Origin: Cystobasidiopsis lactophilus
Lineage: Eukaryota; Basidiomycota; Agaricostilbomycetes; Agaricostilbales; Chionosphaeraceae
DNA: 64,000 nucleotides
Assembly: GCA_001599975.1 (NCBI GenBank)
Contig: BCIO01000002.1
Location: 1,116,001-1,180,000 of the forward strand
Reading direction: 5' to 3'
Position 1 is the stretch's first letter; each line of letters starts with the position of its first letter. A model generated the notes under the pieces. That model saw only the letters and a list, made by a program, of their open reading frames with translations. It made no database searches and was not told the DNA's origin. Positions 35,851 to 48,340 of the stretch are shown here, piece after piece. The position numbers and the translations under genes were made by a program.

Positions 35851-36000
35851 ACGGACAGTCTCCGCGCAAAGTTGCCAAGTCAAAATGGACAGTTGTCAAA
35901 GTCAACATTAATGTGCATAGTCCCCTGTGAATTAGTCTTGAAATTCGCCCGTTGCCCTGCCTCTCTTGCCCACGCTTAAGAAATGGTGCAATTGTCGTCG

Positions 36001-36988
36001 CTACCAGGCTGGCCTCTGGCCAACTCTCCAACAAAGCCGGTCTGTGGAATATCTCAGCGTTGGAATAAAAGGGTGTGAGAGGCAGCTTACATCGCGATTG
36101 CCTTGGCCAGTGAGGTCAACGATGAGGACACCGGTGTTGTGAGGATCGATGTGCGCAGACAAGTTGTATCTATAAGAAAAGTTCAGTTGAAGCATCCTCG
36201 ACAGGAATCTGAGCGACAAACTTGTGCATGAGGCTTTCAATCGCAGGCTTAATCTTTGCCACATGTGCGTTGGAGTGGATGCCCTTGCCGACAATGATGT
36301 TTAACCGGGGTAAACCAGAAGCTTGAGCGCTCTGGATGGCCTTCTCGGCTTGCTCAATCGACTCTTGGACATATAGGCCGTGCAAATCGATCGTGCCTGG
36401 AGGCTGGCGGGAGTTCTTCGCCTGGAAGATCAGGGAAGCGGCCTGGTCGTTCAGCTGATTGCGCTTCTCTTGATGCTGATGCCCCTCTGTTGAGAGCTGC
36501 TTAGCCCGGCCTCCGTCTCCCGCTTCATGGGCCTGATGTGCCTGGTCGAAGCACCGCTCCATGGCATCGTCCTCTGCGATAGCTTGGTTTCGCAATGCGA
36601 CCACCTGTGTAGATTTGACGAGTTAGGTGGAAAGAACCGAAGACTTTCGACGTCAGAAACCAACCTGAGGATCTGCGTCAGACGAGGTCCATTGGTGGCT
36701 GGGCTTCTGCGGCTGCTGCTGAAAGCTTTGCGGCTGCTGCTGGTACGAGCCTTGAGGAGGGCCTTGTTGGTAGGACTGCTGCTGATTTTGCTGCTGATAG
36801 TAGCCGCCCGAGGCTTGCTGGGCGTAGCTGCCGTGCTGCTGCTGTTGCGGCTGGTAGCTTCCTTGCTGAGGCTGCTGATATTGCTGCTGCTGTTGCGGGT
36901 AACTCTGCTGGCCCTGTCCAAAGGACTGGCCTTGCTGCTTATTGGCGAACTGCTTCTTAAGCCATCTTATGATCTTCCTGTCCTTCAT
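36001..36988 (-). CDS. DUF1771-Smr domain protein with Gln-rich N-terminus
   Basis: Smr domains are nucleic-acid endonuclease-like; eukaryotic DUF1771-Smr proteins are linked to RNA quality control. Exons 36665-36988, 36222-36604, 36091-36169, 36001-36015; 266 aa. Residues about 10-105 are Gln/Tyr/Gly-rich and prion-like. Next comes DUF1771, a helical hairpin (AMERCFDQAHQAHEAGDGGR and on), then Smr: TIDLHGLYVQESIEQAEKAI, the LNIIVGKGIHS signature, and IDPHNTGVLIVDLTGQGNR completed across the 36170-36221 intron. The last coding exon is only 15 nt (Arg-Pro-Ala-Trp-stop). The DLHGLYV motif (often DLHGL.V.EA) is intact. Divergent from the gene at 37227. Confidence 0.88.
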
Positions 36989-37226
36989 TTCAGCCCTGGA
37001 GCATTTGGAGGCGGCCCGTGAAGGCTTTTCGGGAGAGCAGCAGGACGCACGGGAGGGACTTCTTCCCTAGCGACATCAACTGTCGCTGCTGATTCGAATC
37101 CATTAGTGTATTCTAGACCCAACCGAAGGCTGGTCACAAAGGGAATGGCGGCGAGGAATTGGCCGTGACGAACGAACCTGTTTCTTTCCTCTCCAGCCGA
37201 CTTGTTGTCTCAAATTTGTGTAAATT

Positions 37227-38691
37227 ATGGACTATGCTTACAATCTGATTGATAAAGGACTTGTGAGACCATCGCAGCTGGTATCGAGGCCGGGCCTGAC
37301 TCGCGATCTCTTCAGATCCCGGATGCAATCTTGCGAGCTGGCGTGAGGCGGGCATGTAGGAACAGGCAAGCTGAGATTGAGCGAGGGTCTGTAGAAGGTG
37401 AATGACTTTGATTCCTCATTCACAGAGTGCTGATTGAAGGACAGCCAATCATGCGGCTAAGCTCGAGTTTATTCAATCCCTCAAGGAGAAGCCGATCGCC
37501 ATCGAGCAGCCCAAAGCGAATGAGCAGCATTACGAGGTATCAACAGAGTAGGTCCATATTGATTGGAGTTGCCCGATCGACTCTGAAGTCGATGATCCAT
37601 AGGTTCATACAGTCTTGCCTCGGCCCACGCATGAAGTACTCGTCATGTCTCTTTCCCAAAGGCAACGAAACCTTGGAAGAGGCGGAAGTCCTTATCCTTG
37701 AGGATTATTGCGTCAAGGCGAAGCTGCAAGATGGCATGGACGTGCTCGATCTGGGCTGCGGCTGGGGCTCGTTGTGTCTGTTTCTGGCCGAGAAGTACCC
37801 ACACTCCAAGATTTCGGCACTTTCCAACTCGAAAACGCAAAAGGTTTTTATTGACGAGCAAGCGAAGGCCAAAGGCTTGACCAACCTGGAAGTGCACACT
37901 GGCGATGTCACGGTGTACGATTTCGCTGGGACGAAGAACTTTGACCGAGTGCTGTCGATCGAGATGTTCGAGCACATGAAGAACTACCAGAAGCTTTTGA
38001 GCAAGATCAACACTTGGCTGAAGCCCAATGCCGAGGCCAAAGGCACAGACGGCTCGCTGCTCTTTGTGCACATCTTTTGCCACAAGACTCAGCCTTACGA
38101 GTTTCTGGAGAGCGATGGCTGGATGGCCACCTATTTTGTTAGACTGTCTCTGGGCTTCGTTTTGTTACTGTACTCAATCGTCTTTCTGCAGTTTTCGGGT
38201 GGCACAATGCCGAGCTTCGACCTCTTCTCTTGGTTTCAGTAGGCGCCAGCGTTCTTAAAATCCTTTATCACCTCTGAAAAGCATCACAGAGACGACTTGA
38301 TTCTTCAGCACAGCTGGTTTCTCCCTGGCACCCACTATGCGCAAACGCTCGAGGCGTGGCTCAAATTGCAAGACAAGAACGGCAAACGCTGGCTGTCGAA
38401 GCAAGGCGAAGGGAGCATGTTAGATGGCAAAGGAGGCCAAGCAGACATACAAACCATGTTCTATCGCTTCAGGGTGCGTCTTAAGCACATTTGCCACCCG
38501 ATGCTTTCTGACATCGCGCAGCTCTTCTTCCTTTCCTGTGCCGAGTTCTTTGCTCTCGACAATGGGCAGACCTGGTGAGCACCACACTTTCCCGCTCGTA
38601 CACATCTGATTGGGATCACAGGGGCGTGGGACATTATCTCTTCAAGAAACGTGAATGGCCACTGGCCCACTGGCTATCGACATCGCATTAA
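37227..38691 (+). CDS. Cyclopropane-synthase/coclaurine N-methyltransferase-like SAM methyltransferase
   Basis: Fungal member of the CFA-synthase-like methyltransferases; real substrate unknown. Exons 37227-37262, 37316-37397, 37445-37547, 37603-38137, 38192-38238, 38290-38473, 38522-38574, 38622-38691; 369 aa. Reads MDYAYNLIDKGLIPDAILRA, IERGSVEANHAAKLEFIQSL, CLGPRMKYSSCLFPKG, then SAM motif VLDLGCGWGSLCLFLAEKYP, NFDRVLSIEMFEHMKNY, LLFVHIFCHKTQPYEF, SGGTMPSFDLF, and WGVGHYLFKK near the end. It covers the whole family length. N-terminal exons 1-3 are small but their motifs and phases fit. The stop at 38691 lies 4 bp from the convergent stop of ICP55. Confidence 0.9.
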
Positions 38692-38695
38692 TACA

Positions 38696-40537
38696 TTATT
38701 CTAGAGTGCCTAAGCACGTTGTCTCTATATCTATCACTTCAGACGGACAGTTTGCAGACAGCACCTCATAATCGTCTCTGCAAACGAGGACCTGATCCTC
38801 CACCCGAATCCCCATGCCATGAAAGTGTTTGGGGAATTGATCATCGACTGGCACACTGCGCGCGGCAAACGCCCGTAATCAGCAAGGACCTTGATCTAGC
38901 CCAGTCGAAACGCACTAGACTCCTGGTTCAACGGTGATTGTCATCCCAGCCTTGAGGGGAATGTTGCGTGCAAACGAAGGCGTGTCGTGAAGATCAAGGC
39001 CGACTGGGTGGGAGATAAAGTGTGGGTATAAGGTGGACTCGAGAACAGATCTGTCGACGTTGAGGTTGATTTGACGGAGCTCGTGTCGCAGGATTTCGCA
39101 AGTCTTGTTCTGCAGCTCGTTCAACGAGTAGCCTTGCAGTTCGGCACACAGCTTGGAGACCTGCTTTGTGGTTGCCTGAACCGCGGTGTACAAGTCCTTT
39201 TGCGGTGCGGTGAAGGTGCCGTCGACCGGAAAGGTTCGCGTGATGTCGGAGGCATAGCCGGCGAATTCGCATCCGGCGTCCATCAAGACGAGATCCCCGG
39301 ATCGCAGGGGCTGATCATTGGATGTGTAGTGGATCGTTAGGGCGTTAGTACCGGAGGCGACGACCGGCACGTAGGCGAGCCGCGATGCTCCGTCGAGCGC
39401 CGAGTAGTATTCGAAGTGGGACGCCAATGCACCCTCGTTGAGCCCTGCTCTTGCAAAGCGCATGCTCTATAGCTCACAGCATGGTTAGACCTCTCGTCGT
39501 AAGCGCAAACTGAAAGACGCACCTTAGAGTGTGCTTTCGCACTGATATTGGCCGCTTTCCGCATGAGCGCCAACTCGCTGGGACTCTTGATCAGGCGCAA
39601 ATTGGCTACCCGCTCCTTCAGCGGTCGAACAGTGTGACCTTTGCGCTTGTTCAACAGCTCGATGAGGGAGTCGGCATCTGTCCGTCGCCGACCAAGACGG
39701 AGCAAGTCCAAAGGCGATTGCTCTCCCGTGTTATTTAAGAAACTGAGCAGCGATCTGTGCGATTTTCGATCCGGTGCTCTGGACCACGAGGTTTCCGGCA
39801 AGTCAATGTAGACTGGAAGGCTGCTGTTACTGTGGAGCAGCGAGCTTAAGAATACAGGTAGCGACTCGATGCTCTGGCCGTGGTCGGCGCCGAACAGGTC
39901 GACAGCGCTGTCCAGTCTGCATCGTCTTTGAGCTGAGGTCAAGAGGTCATTTCGCCAGCCAACGCACCCGTTTTTCGGCCCCTCCCACCTCTCCGTGTGC
40001 TCGTCGCCAACCTGGCAGAAGAGTCGCATCGAATAGCCTTTAGAGGACGAGTCTTTCTCTGCAACGATCGAAATGTAAGGCACCGAAGCCGATCCAGGAC
40101 TGTCAGCTCACGAAGGACAACGGCCGCATCGGGCTCGTTGAAGCCAGTGAGATAGAAAAAGTCGCTCGCTTGGCGAAACTTATAACTGCGAGCGGATTCA
40201 AACATAAGACCAGCGCAGCAAACAGTGCATAACATGCGACCAACAAGATCGATTGGCTCATGTATTGAAGTCGGGCACCAGCGCACACAACCACGGCATT
40301 ATCCGGCAAGCTGGCCATCAGCTTCGCTCTTCTGGTGTGATATTCCGTTCTTGATATGCCAGGCGTGAGCTCTGCGCTGCTCCCGAAGAGAAAGGGGTGA
40401 GTTTCGTATGTCGGCTGCCCAAAAAGTCGAGCAGGTGCTGTTGGTTGGTCCGCCGCTGCTGTAGCATATCGTCGAGGGCTGGAGAGCGCTCTCGTAGTGG
40501 CTCTGCAAGTGCAAAGCCGAGGCAGGGCCCTTTTCAT
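38696..40537 (-). CDS. ICP55: Mitochondrial intermediate cleaving aminopeptidase (ICP55/XPNPEP3)
   Basis: Metallo-aminopeptidase that trims one residue from imported mitochondrial proteins after MPP cleavage. Exons 40245-40537, 40112-40185, 39968-40058, 39523-39916, 38916-39466, 38696-38855; 520 aa, close to yeast. Presequence MKRALPRLCTCRATTRALSS. Then GQPTYETHPFLFG, AGARLQYMSQSIFYKFRQAS, DFFYLTGFNEPDAAVVL, and the pita-bread catalytic domain: LVLMDAGCEFAGYASDITRT (metal-binding Asp pair), ISHPVGLDLHD (metal His), TVEPGVYVPVDD (Glu) and GMGIRVEDQVLV (second Glu). All metal ligands are present. Confidence 0.94.
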
Positions 40538-40795
40538 TCGGAAGCAAGCGGAATGTCTATCGTCCAGCGAGGACAAGAAATTTATTGGTCGCGAGGCCAA
40601 GTCCGAGTGGCGGACAAAGCGGGAAAGCGTGAGTGCAGCAATGACTTTTATACAGTTCAAACAAAGCGAACGACGAATACAAAGGCGCAGGGCAGCCGTC
40701 AAGGCCTGCCAAAGCGAGTCTGGAGGTCCATCTAAAATGTATCTCTTGATGGAGTCTACTCTTTTTGGTGGATAAATGCGATGATGGTGGTCGTT

Positions 40796-43700
40796 CTAGA
40801 GGACGAACAAGAAGCGCAAGTCTGTGGTTGAATCGCGATCAGCATTGGCGGGACTGAAGCGCAAAGAAAACGCACCTTCGGGTGTCAATCGACCCAGAGC
40901 GTCCGAGTCGCCCATGGCGGCGTCAATCATGGCCTCCTTCTTCTTCTGGAGCTCCAGAATACGGCTTTCGATAGAGTTCTCGATGATCTACGACCGAGTC
41001 AGTCGAGCTGGAAGAACAGCAAGAGTTGAAGAACTCACCATGCGCTTGCAGATCACCGGTCTCTTTTGACCAATGCGGTGGATGCGGTCCATGGCTTGAT
41101 ATTCGGTAGCTGGGTTCCACCAGGGATCCATGATGAAGACGTAGTTGGCCTGCACGAGGTTCAAGGCGACGCCACCGGCCTTCAGGGACAGCAAGAAGAC
41201 GGTGACCTCGTTGGTCTCCATGAAGTACTTGACGGTGCGGTCGCGGACCTCGGGCGTCATGCTGCCCTGTAAGCGAGCGATCTTGAAGCCGGCGAGCTGC
41301 AAGCGGCGGGCGATCAAGTCGAGGAAGGTGGTCGACTGGGAGAAGACGAGCGATTTCGAGGTGTGGTCTTCGGTTTGCATCATGGTGAGCTCTTCAACCA
41401 AAGCCTGTGAGGAAGATGGCAACGTTTCATAAGAGTTGATCCTTATATAGCTGGCAAACGCCTCACCTCAATCTTGGTGGAGCTGCGCCACTTGGTAGGG
41501 TCGAGGCGATCGAGGATGCCCTGGCGAGCGCCGCCGATTTGCTTCTGGCTCTCTTCCATTTCGATCGCAGGGGCCTCGAGGTTGATGACCATCTGGGCGT
41601 GGCAGACGGGGCAGTCGGGCGCGTTGTCGGTGCCGCAGCCCTCGAGCATCTGGCTGATGCACTCGCGGCAGAAAATGTGGCGGCACTTGGACATGATCGG
41701 GTCCTCGGCCTCGTCCAAGCAGATGCGGCAGGTTTGGATCGAGAACTCTTCCTCGCCATTGGGGTTGAGCAGGGCCTTGACGGTGGCCGTCTTGGACTTG
41801 AGCACCAAGTCGGGGTGGCACGCCATTTGCCTCACTGCGAATTCGGTCAAAAATGTCTCTCAGGAAATGGAGACTCGAAGACTCACTTCGCGTGATCAAG
41901 GTGAACTGTGGATGCGAAGACGTGGTTAACCCAAAACCCTGGTTACAGAGAATCAACACTCACAATGTTGGCGTATTGGTTCAAGATCTGGCCAGCGTCG
42001 GCGTAGGTGTTGAAAGTGCGCTTGACATCGGAATAGAGCGAGGTGTAAAGCTCCTCCTCCTCCTCGGTGAAGTAGTCGCGGCGGACGCTGACGGTGCGCG
42101 GGGGCAAGGACAGGTCGTCGGCGCGCTCGACCTTGGTGCGGCGGAGCATCATGCGGTCGAGCAGGATCTTGAGCTTCTTGAAGGCGACGGCGCCCTCGCC
42201 CGAGTGGCCGGACTGCTGGATGGGCTTGAGGATCTGGGCGTTCCAGTACCAGGTGTGCTGCATGGGGCTGTGGCCGCAGTCGGAGCAGTGGCGCTTGTCG
42301 GGGAAGGACCAGTGCAAGGAGCGGCAGGAGCAGGACTTGCAAAAGTTGGCGGCGAAGGGCACTGTGAAAAGACACTAAGCCCAAATTCTACTAGAATGAA
42401 GGAGAAGAGTCGACTCACTGACACCGAGGAAACGGATCAAGCTGTACAGCTCTCCAACTCGGTTCTGCAAGGGCGTGCCGGACAAGCACCAGCGGAACTT
42501 GGCGCGCAGGGCGAACGCGGCTTTGGCGGTGTTGCAGGCGCGATCCTTGATGTTGTGGGCCTCGTCGAGGATGATGCGGTGCCACTTAAGCTTGTGCAGC
42601 GGCGACTTCTCCTTGACCAGCGTCTTGTTCTTCTGGAAGCCCTTGGTCTGGCGGCGGTAGACAGACTCCAATACGGCGTCTGTGGTTCCGACTTTTGCTG
42701 AGAGCACACCACGAGCTCTGAAAGGAAGCCAAACCCACAGGAAGTCAGGATGACATCGAACTTTTGGAGCTTCTCAATGTCGGTCGTTCGAGATCCTCTA
42801 TTCTCCAAGCCCAAAGTTAGACCAGGACTCCTGCGATCTAAAAGAGGAGCAAAGACGAACCCGTGCCAGACCTCGACCTTGAAGCCTTTGGTGAACTTTT
42901 GGAACTCGTTGCGCCACTGGACGATGGCGACGGTGGGCGCGATGACCAAGGTCATCTTCTTGTCGGCGCCCTTCAGCTTGGCGTCAAAGTCGGAGCAGAT
43001 CAAGGAGATGGTCTGGATGGTCTTGCCCATGCCTGTGCGGATTGTCTTGGTCAGGGGATTCAACATTGAATAAAGAGAAAAGGCACCGCACCCATTTCGT
43101 CAGCCAGGCAGCCGCCCTTCCAAGGTCCGGTCTCCTGGGCCTTCATCCAGTGCAAGCCCTCGAGCTGGAACGGCAAGAGCTTCTGGGCGATGGCGGCGGG
43201 CTGCTCGGCCTTGACAGGCTTGACGATGGCGACCGTCTCCTCCAAGTTGCCCCAGACGTCCTTCAGCTCGGGATGGAACTTCTCCAGCTGATAGTGAGCC
43301 TTTTCGACCTGTTCATAGCGGCAAAGTCAGCAAAGCGACCTTTGCAGACGTAAAATCCCAAAGACGAACCCTGGACATGCCGCGCATCGACTTCTTCTTC
43401 TCCTTCTTGGTCCTCTTCTTCTTTTTCTTGCCATCTTCTTCATCGTCCTCGTTCTCGTCTTCGTCCGACACCTGGGCGGAGGCAAGCACATCCCTGACCG
43501 AGTCGTCGTCGGAGTCTGGCACATCCGAGCTCAACTCGGCTTTAGCCTTGCCCTTGCCCTTGTTGGCAGGGGGCTTGCGCTTCTTCAAGGGCACGTCGGA
43601 CGCATCGGAGTAGTCCTCCTCCTCCTCCGACTCGGCCTTGACGGCAGGAGCCTTGCCCTTGCCTTTGGTGGAGGCAGAGGCGATTAAGCGGGAGAGGGGC

Positions 43701-44241
43701 ACGCTGGCGGATCCCTCTGACTCAGCAGCCGAGGCCTCGTCCTCCTCCTCGTCGAGCGCCGAGTCGTCGTCGTTGGTGGGCTCGAACGCGGATCCAGCCG
43801 AGTCGTCGTCGTCGTCCGTCTCGATAGCGCGCTTCCTCTGCTTGCCCTTGGCTTTGGTCGATCCAAGCGCGCTGCTGGCCACGTCCTCCGAGTCCGAGTC
43901 GAGATCGATGGGCGTGGAAGCGAGCTTGCTGGTCGCTTTGACAGCGGAAGCGCGAGACGGGCGGCTGCTGCTGCTTGTCAAATTGCTTTGGATGAGTCTG
44001 CCGCCCACACACACCGCGCACACATGGCCGCTCACCTGGCCTTGAGCTTCTTCACAGCCGGCTTCACGTCCCCGCCGTCCTCCTCAGACGCCGAATCAAC
44101 GTCGATGGTCTGTCGCTTGACAGATCTCACGCTGGGAGCCGCGCTCGTCGGGGCCGTCTGCGGGCTCGCGGGGCCGGAGCCAGAGAGCAGCAAGCTGTCC
44201 TCATCCGTGTCCGAGGCCACAGTCCTGTAAACGCGTCCCAT
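40796..44241 (-). CDS. RAD16: RAD16-like SNF2 ATPase with RING finger (global genome nucleotide excision repair)
   Basis: DNA-dependent ATPase and putative E3 ligase acting with Rad7 in repair of untranscribed DNA. Exons 44036-44241, 43370-43985, 43092-43308, 42861-43032, 42739-42797, 42419-42679, 41964-42361, 41887-41905, 41467-41834, 41039-41404, 40876-40987, 40796-40821; 939 aa. The first 240 residues are acidic and disordered with Lys-rich patches. Then come the helicase motifs [17 protein letters not shown] (I) and [15 protein letters not shown] (II), [18 protein letters not shown] (III), a RING finger [16 protein letters not shown] with [12 protein letters not shown], and the C-lobe [38 protein letters not shown] 19-nt exon (41887-41905) falls in the [15 protein letters not shown] segment. 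Two donors are GTTCGT. Confidence 0.95.
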
Positions 44242-44519
44242 GGCTGGTGGCAAATGAATGGTTCGGGGACAAGAAGCAGGTTTTTGGATGGGGTTTGAGA
44301 CGCGTGGAGCGGCGTAAATGAACAAAATTCATGCGGCCTCGATTGCGCTCTCCTTTTGAGAAACAGCACTCTGGAGATGTTAAATAGGTATGGCGACGCG
44401 TAAAATGGATATGAATCGATTTCTTGGAAGCTATAGCCATTTGCCACCGCCACGGACACCTCCATGCTTCTCCGGCCTGCCGAGGGTTCACCTGTTCGAC
44501 CACTATCAACATGGCTTCT

Positions 44520-46081
44520 TCATAGAATCAAGTCAAAGGCAATGACGAACGGGTAGCGAATCCAAACGATCTCCTCCAAACCTTCTACCTCATCGGCTAA
44601 AAATGGCCCGTGCTTCATGCCCGGTGGGCGGCAGCAGTAATGTCCAGCGTCGAACCATTGTTGGAGAGTGAGATCGAAGATGCGCCCTGTCATCTCGCAA
44701 CACGTCGATGATTCGACCGAAACAGGGGTAGGGAGTCACTGACCTTTTAAAATCAACACTTCTTCCCAATAGTCGTGCACCACGCTCGTCGTGCTGCGTT
44801 CTCGGTTTAAGACTAATCCACCATTAGAGCAGAGCAGAAGCTCACCCGCCCCACCGCGCTCCGGCTGGATGATAGAGGATTTGCGTTCTGGCTTCAGGCT
44901 CAGCAGGGTGACTTCGGACGCGAGGAAGGAGAAGACCATACGAATCGCCAGTAATGGGGTCTTGGGACAGCATCCGGGTGCTCGAATGACCACTCTGCTC
45001 AGCGGGCAGCAGCGGGGTTTGGGGCACGTCGGACACCGGGTGAAATTCCTTCACGACCAGAGACAACTCAGCTTTTGAAACGACGCAAACCAATATGAAC
45101 TTACAAGTTCAGGTTTAGAAGCAACAGCCCCCAGCACATTGGCGAGGGAAAGCAAGCCGCCGTTGGCGATGAACAGGTCCACGTCCGCTTCTACCTGCTT
45201 CATGTCTAGCGTGGGATCCTCCGTAGACCGGTAGACGTAAGCAGTCGACATTCCGACCGCCGCTGCGGCTTGTAGGTCATAGTGGTGCGCGGCCACCATC
45301 AGTGCTTCTTCCGGCTTGAATCCGAGCAGAGCTAGCGCTTGCTCGTAGATGGCAGGTCGGGGCTGTCGGAATCAATTTTTTAAGACTTGTCAGCGCCTAT
45401 GTCAGAGGGGTGCTTCAACCAACCTTGAGCTCTTGTAAGAGCTGGCTGGAGAAGAGGGAGTCGAAGGACAAGCCGGCATTCCTTGTCTAGACTCGCGGGC
45501 GTCAGTTGGCTTTGAGATAGCTCAAGATCATGACATACCATGTTGACTTGCAGCTTGACAGTGCCATTGGCCAGCACAGCGCTGCGGGCATCCTTTAGTC
45601 ATGCATCCTCAGCAAGTGGCCAACGTCCTAAGCTCACCACACAAACTGTCCCCTTAGTTGTTTTAGACCTTGTGCTGAGTCTGGCCACCCTTTGGCGGTG
45701 TGCCAAGATTGGACCAGGCGTGTTCTGGTTTCCGAGTCGACCGCTGCCTCGAGGCCTTTCTCGGCGAGCAGCTCGTCTAAAGCTTTGGCGTGCACTTGAT
45801 CAATATCTGGAAACTGAGATCCTTGACCGGCGGACGAAGCAGCATGGGCAGCAGCGAAGAACTTCTGGCGCCAATCTTGAGCCAGCGAAACAGCATCAAC
45901 GCCGGCAGGCAGCTCCTTGGCTAGGGCGCTGGCGACTGCAGTCTGCCAGTCGATACATGTTCCCATCTAAGATGCTTGGATAAGAATTGCCCAGGTCTTT
46001 TACGAGCTGGGAAAGCCCATTCACCAGGTCGAACAGCAAGACCTTGACTTTGGAAAGTTTGGCAGCCACGTCCTTCTTCAT
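44520..46081 (-). CDS. Haloacid dehalogenase-like (HAD type II) protein fused to a ChrR-type cupin domain
   Basis: Exons 46025-46081, 45638-45966, 45539-45581, 45424-45486, 45105-45362, 44846-45066, 44744-44793, 44520-44686; 395 aa, every phase consistent. Residues about 12-245 are a 2-haloacid-dehalogenase-type HAD: VKVLLFDLMGTCIDWQTA (nucleophile Asp), VCAVLANGTVKLQVNM, LQELKPRPAIYEQALALLGF, and MVAAHHYDLQAAAAVGMSTA. Residues about 250-395 form a cupin: TRMLSQDPITGDSYGLLL, ILYHPAGARWGGTTSVVHDY, WEEVLILKG and CCRPPGMKHGPFLADE. No ATG or stop separates the two parts; they are joined by a 38-nt intron (45067-45104). Fusion is therefore likely, but the join could be a missed gene boundary. Substrates unknown. 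Confidence 0.8.
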
Positions 46082-46335
46082 GATTGCCTGTGCGCGAAGA
46101 ATAACACCGAAAGGTAGTTGGTAAACGAAACAATAGGTTTCAAGTCGATGGAGTTCAGAGGGGAGGAAAGAAGTCGAGCGGCGTAATCATCGCTGGGTGG
46201 CAAACGGGCCGCAGCTTTTGGGTACAAGAAGTGGTCTCGTCGGTTGCAATAGGATCGTTTTGGAACCTTGCTTAGGTCTATGTCAAGTTTGCAGCGGTAT
46301 AATGATATGATAGGTATAATAAATTAAGAGACACT

Positions 46336-48340
46336 TCAGAGCTTTTTCAAGAGCTTGGGGCTTTCTCGATATCGCACCACCAGCATCAACAGCAGCGATG
46401 CGGTAGCAAAAGATCCCGCCAGAAAGATAGCCGGCTTGTAGGCCGCCGGGACCAGCGAGCCGGTGGCGTCGACTTTTGATGGATCGATCAGGGCTCCGGC
46501 GATCGGGGTACCCGCTAGCGAGCCCACCACCCAGCCCGAAGCAAACAAGCTCAGCACCATGCCAACTGGGTGCTGGCGGAAGAGCGAAGCCACAACCGAT
46601 CTGTAGCACGCAGCGTGAGTGGTTCCCAGCAGTTAATATATAAACGACTCACGTCGCAAGGCTAAAGTAGCCGCCCGCTCCAGCTCCGTTGGCCACGGCA
46701 AAGAAAATAAGAGGACCTAAACTGTTGCTGAAAAGCCAAGCGGTCCCTTCAAGAGGTAATGAGGTTAGCTTCAAATTGGGCGTTCCCGAACTAAGCATTA
46801 AGGGGCCCACAGATCGAGAGGGCCATCAGAATTTGGGTGGCCAGCAAACTGTTGACGGGTCCCAATAAAGTGTCCGCTGCCAGGCCAAACGTGATCCTTC
46901 CAATTGCAGCGGCGATGTTGTAGCCGGCAAGTAGGTAGGCGCCAGTCTGCTGAGAGCTGCAACAGCCTAGAGTCAGAATGATTGACGAACTCTCTTTGAG
47001 AGCGGACGAACTATCGCAACGCCCGTGCGTAGGCCGGCTGTCATCTAGGTCAGCAAGTGTAGGAAAACGGTCGACGATAGCTTACGATGTAGACAGGGGC
47101 GACGTAAACCGGTAACATGCCGACCAGGCCAGAGAAGAACAGAAGGTCGAATTGGACCTATGACCGAGCATGAGCTTGTGACCAGCAAACGAATCTCGAA
47201 GTCTAGGCTGACATTGGTCACAAGTCCCCAATCAAGTTTGGCAGCGGCTTGGCCGCTGAATCTTGGCTTGAGAAAGAAGCACGCCGGAAGGCAGACAGCC
47301 CAAGCAAGGAGGCCGATAGTTCGGTAGGCCCAAGCAAGGCCAACTTCTCTGGCGAGATAACTGAAGGATAAGGTGACGACTGCCGCTCCAATGCCTCCTG
47401 CTGAACCGACCAGACCAACAGCCTATATTTGGGGCTTCAGCATGGACCAAGCAAGTCAACGGACTGATAGCCCGCACCAGTCCGCGCTTTCTCTTGAAGT
47501 ACTGGGACGGCAGTGGCCCGGTGCTCATCTGCTCGGATATTAGTGCCATACAAACGAACCTCTGAGCAGTCTTACATAGCACAGCGAGCAACCAATTCCG
47601 TACTGCACAGGAGATTCGTGAGCGGAGATATATAGCAAGGGCGAAGACGCACAATGACGCCCTGTGTCATAAAAAGGCCCGGCACGCTGCTGATGAAGCT
47701 TCCGCTGAGAACCAATCCGAGTCCAACGAACAATATGCCCAGCGCGGCAGCAATTCGATTGCCTAGGCGTGCCGTCAATGCGGCGGAGGGGACGGAAAGG
47801 AAAACTTCAAGGCCAGGGCCAAGCGAGCCAATCAACGCCAGAGTCGAGCTGCTTGCAAGACCTCGCTCCAAGAGAGAATCTTGAATGATGCCCCACTATC
47901 ACAGGATTCAGTGCGAGTTCAACTCAATTGGGCGGAAGGCGAACCGAGTAGATCGTTCCTGTCTGCAAATCAACTCAAATCTGGGTCTTAAGAGATAATA
48001 GAGCATACCCACAAAGAAGAAGAAGACCAGCCAGGCGCCCAACACGACAACTGCACAATTCGCTCGGCACCCTCACCTGTCGTGGCAACTGAGGGACTCA
48101 CGCCATGCTTCAAGTCCGCCATCAGGATAGTGACCTGATTCACTAGCCATCAGACACTTCAGAAATTGCACCTGAGGGCCCAAGCACACCTTCAGAGAAA
48201 GCAAGGGCAGCATTTTCAGGCGCATGAGAGTCATCCAGACCAGAGGTCAGAGGCTGGCCGCTCTGGCTTTCGGCAAGCGAAGTCACGCGTGAAACGTCCA
48301 CTGATTGAGATTGAAGCTCAATGGCATCGTGAGAGCTCAT
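46336..48340 (-). CDS. Major facilitator transporter, monocarboxylate-transporter-like
   Basis: Plasma- or organelle-membrane transporter of unknown cargo; MCT-type by its N-terminal PDGG(L) motif. Exons 48172-48340, 48102-48134, 48009-48050, 47945-47958, 47653-47895, 47576-47602, 47478-47528, 47222-47422, 47086-47157, 47012-47037, 46811-46956, 46653-46746, 46336-46600; 460 aa. The N-terminal 55 residues are hydrophilic. Then YPDGGLEAWLVVLGAWLVFF, FVGTIYSWGIIQDSLLE, GSLGPGLEVFLSVPSAAL, QYFKRKRGLAVGLVGSAGG, ARALRYSQQTGAYLLAGYN, AAAIGRITFGLAADTLLGPV and final helices ending RYRESPKLLKKL. About 12 membrane segments. Thirteen exons, one of 14 nt and one of 26 nt; the first intron is only 37 nt. 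Confidence 0.88.

Noticed and set aside
40006-40011. Donor GTTGGC in ICP55 ending the third exon early
   Set aside because: Using it breaks the conserved GPKNGLDSAVDLFGAD region; the frame continues to the GTGCGT donor at 39962-39967.
41853-42701. 282-residue plus-strand open frame inside RAD16
   Set aside because: Antisense to conserved SNF2 helicase exons. It shows no family features and its composition mirrors the opposite strand.
45105-46081. Dehalogenase as a gene separate from the cupin
   Set aside because: Possible, but no start codon exists before the cupin part and the 38-nt intron keeps the frame, so one fused gene is the simpler reading. Kept as a finding to check.
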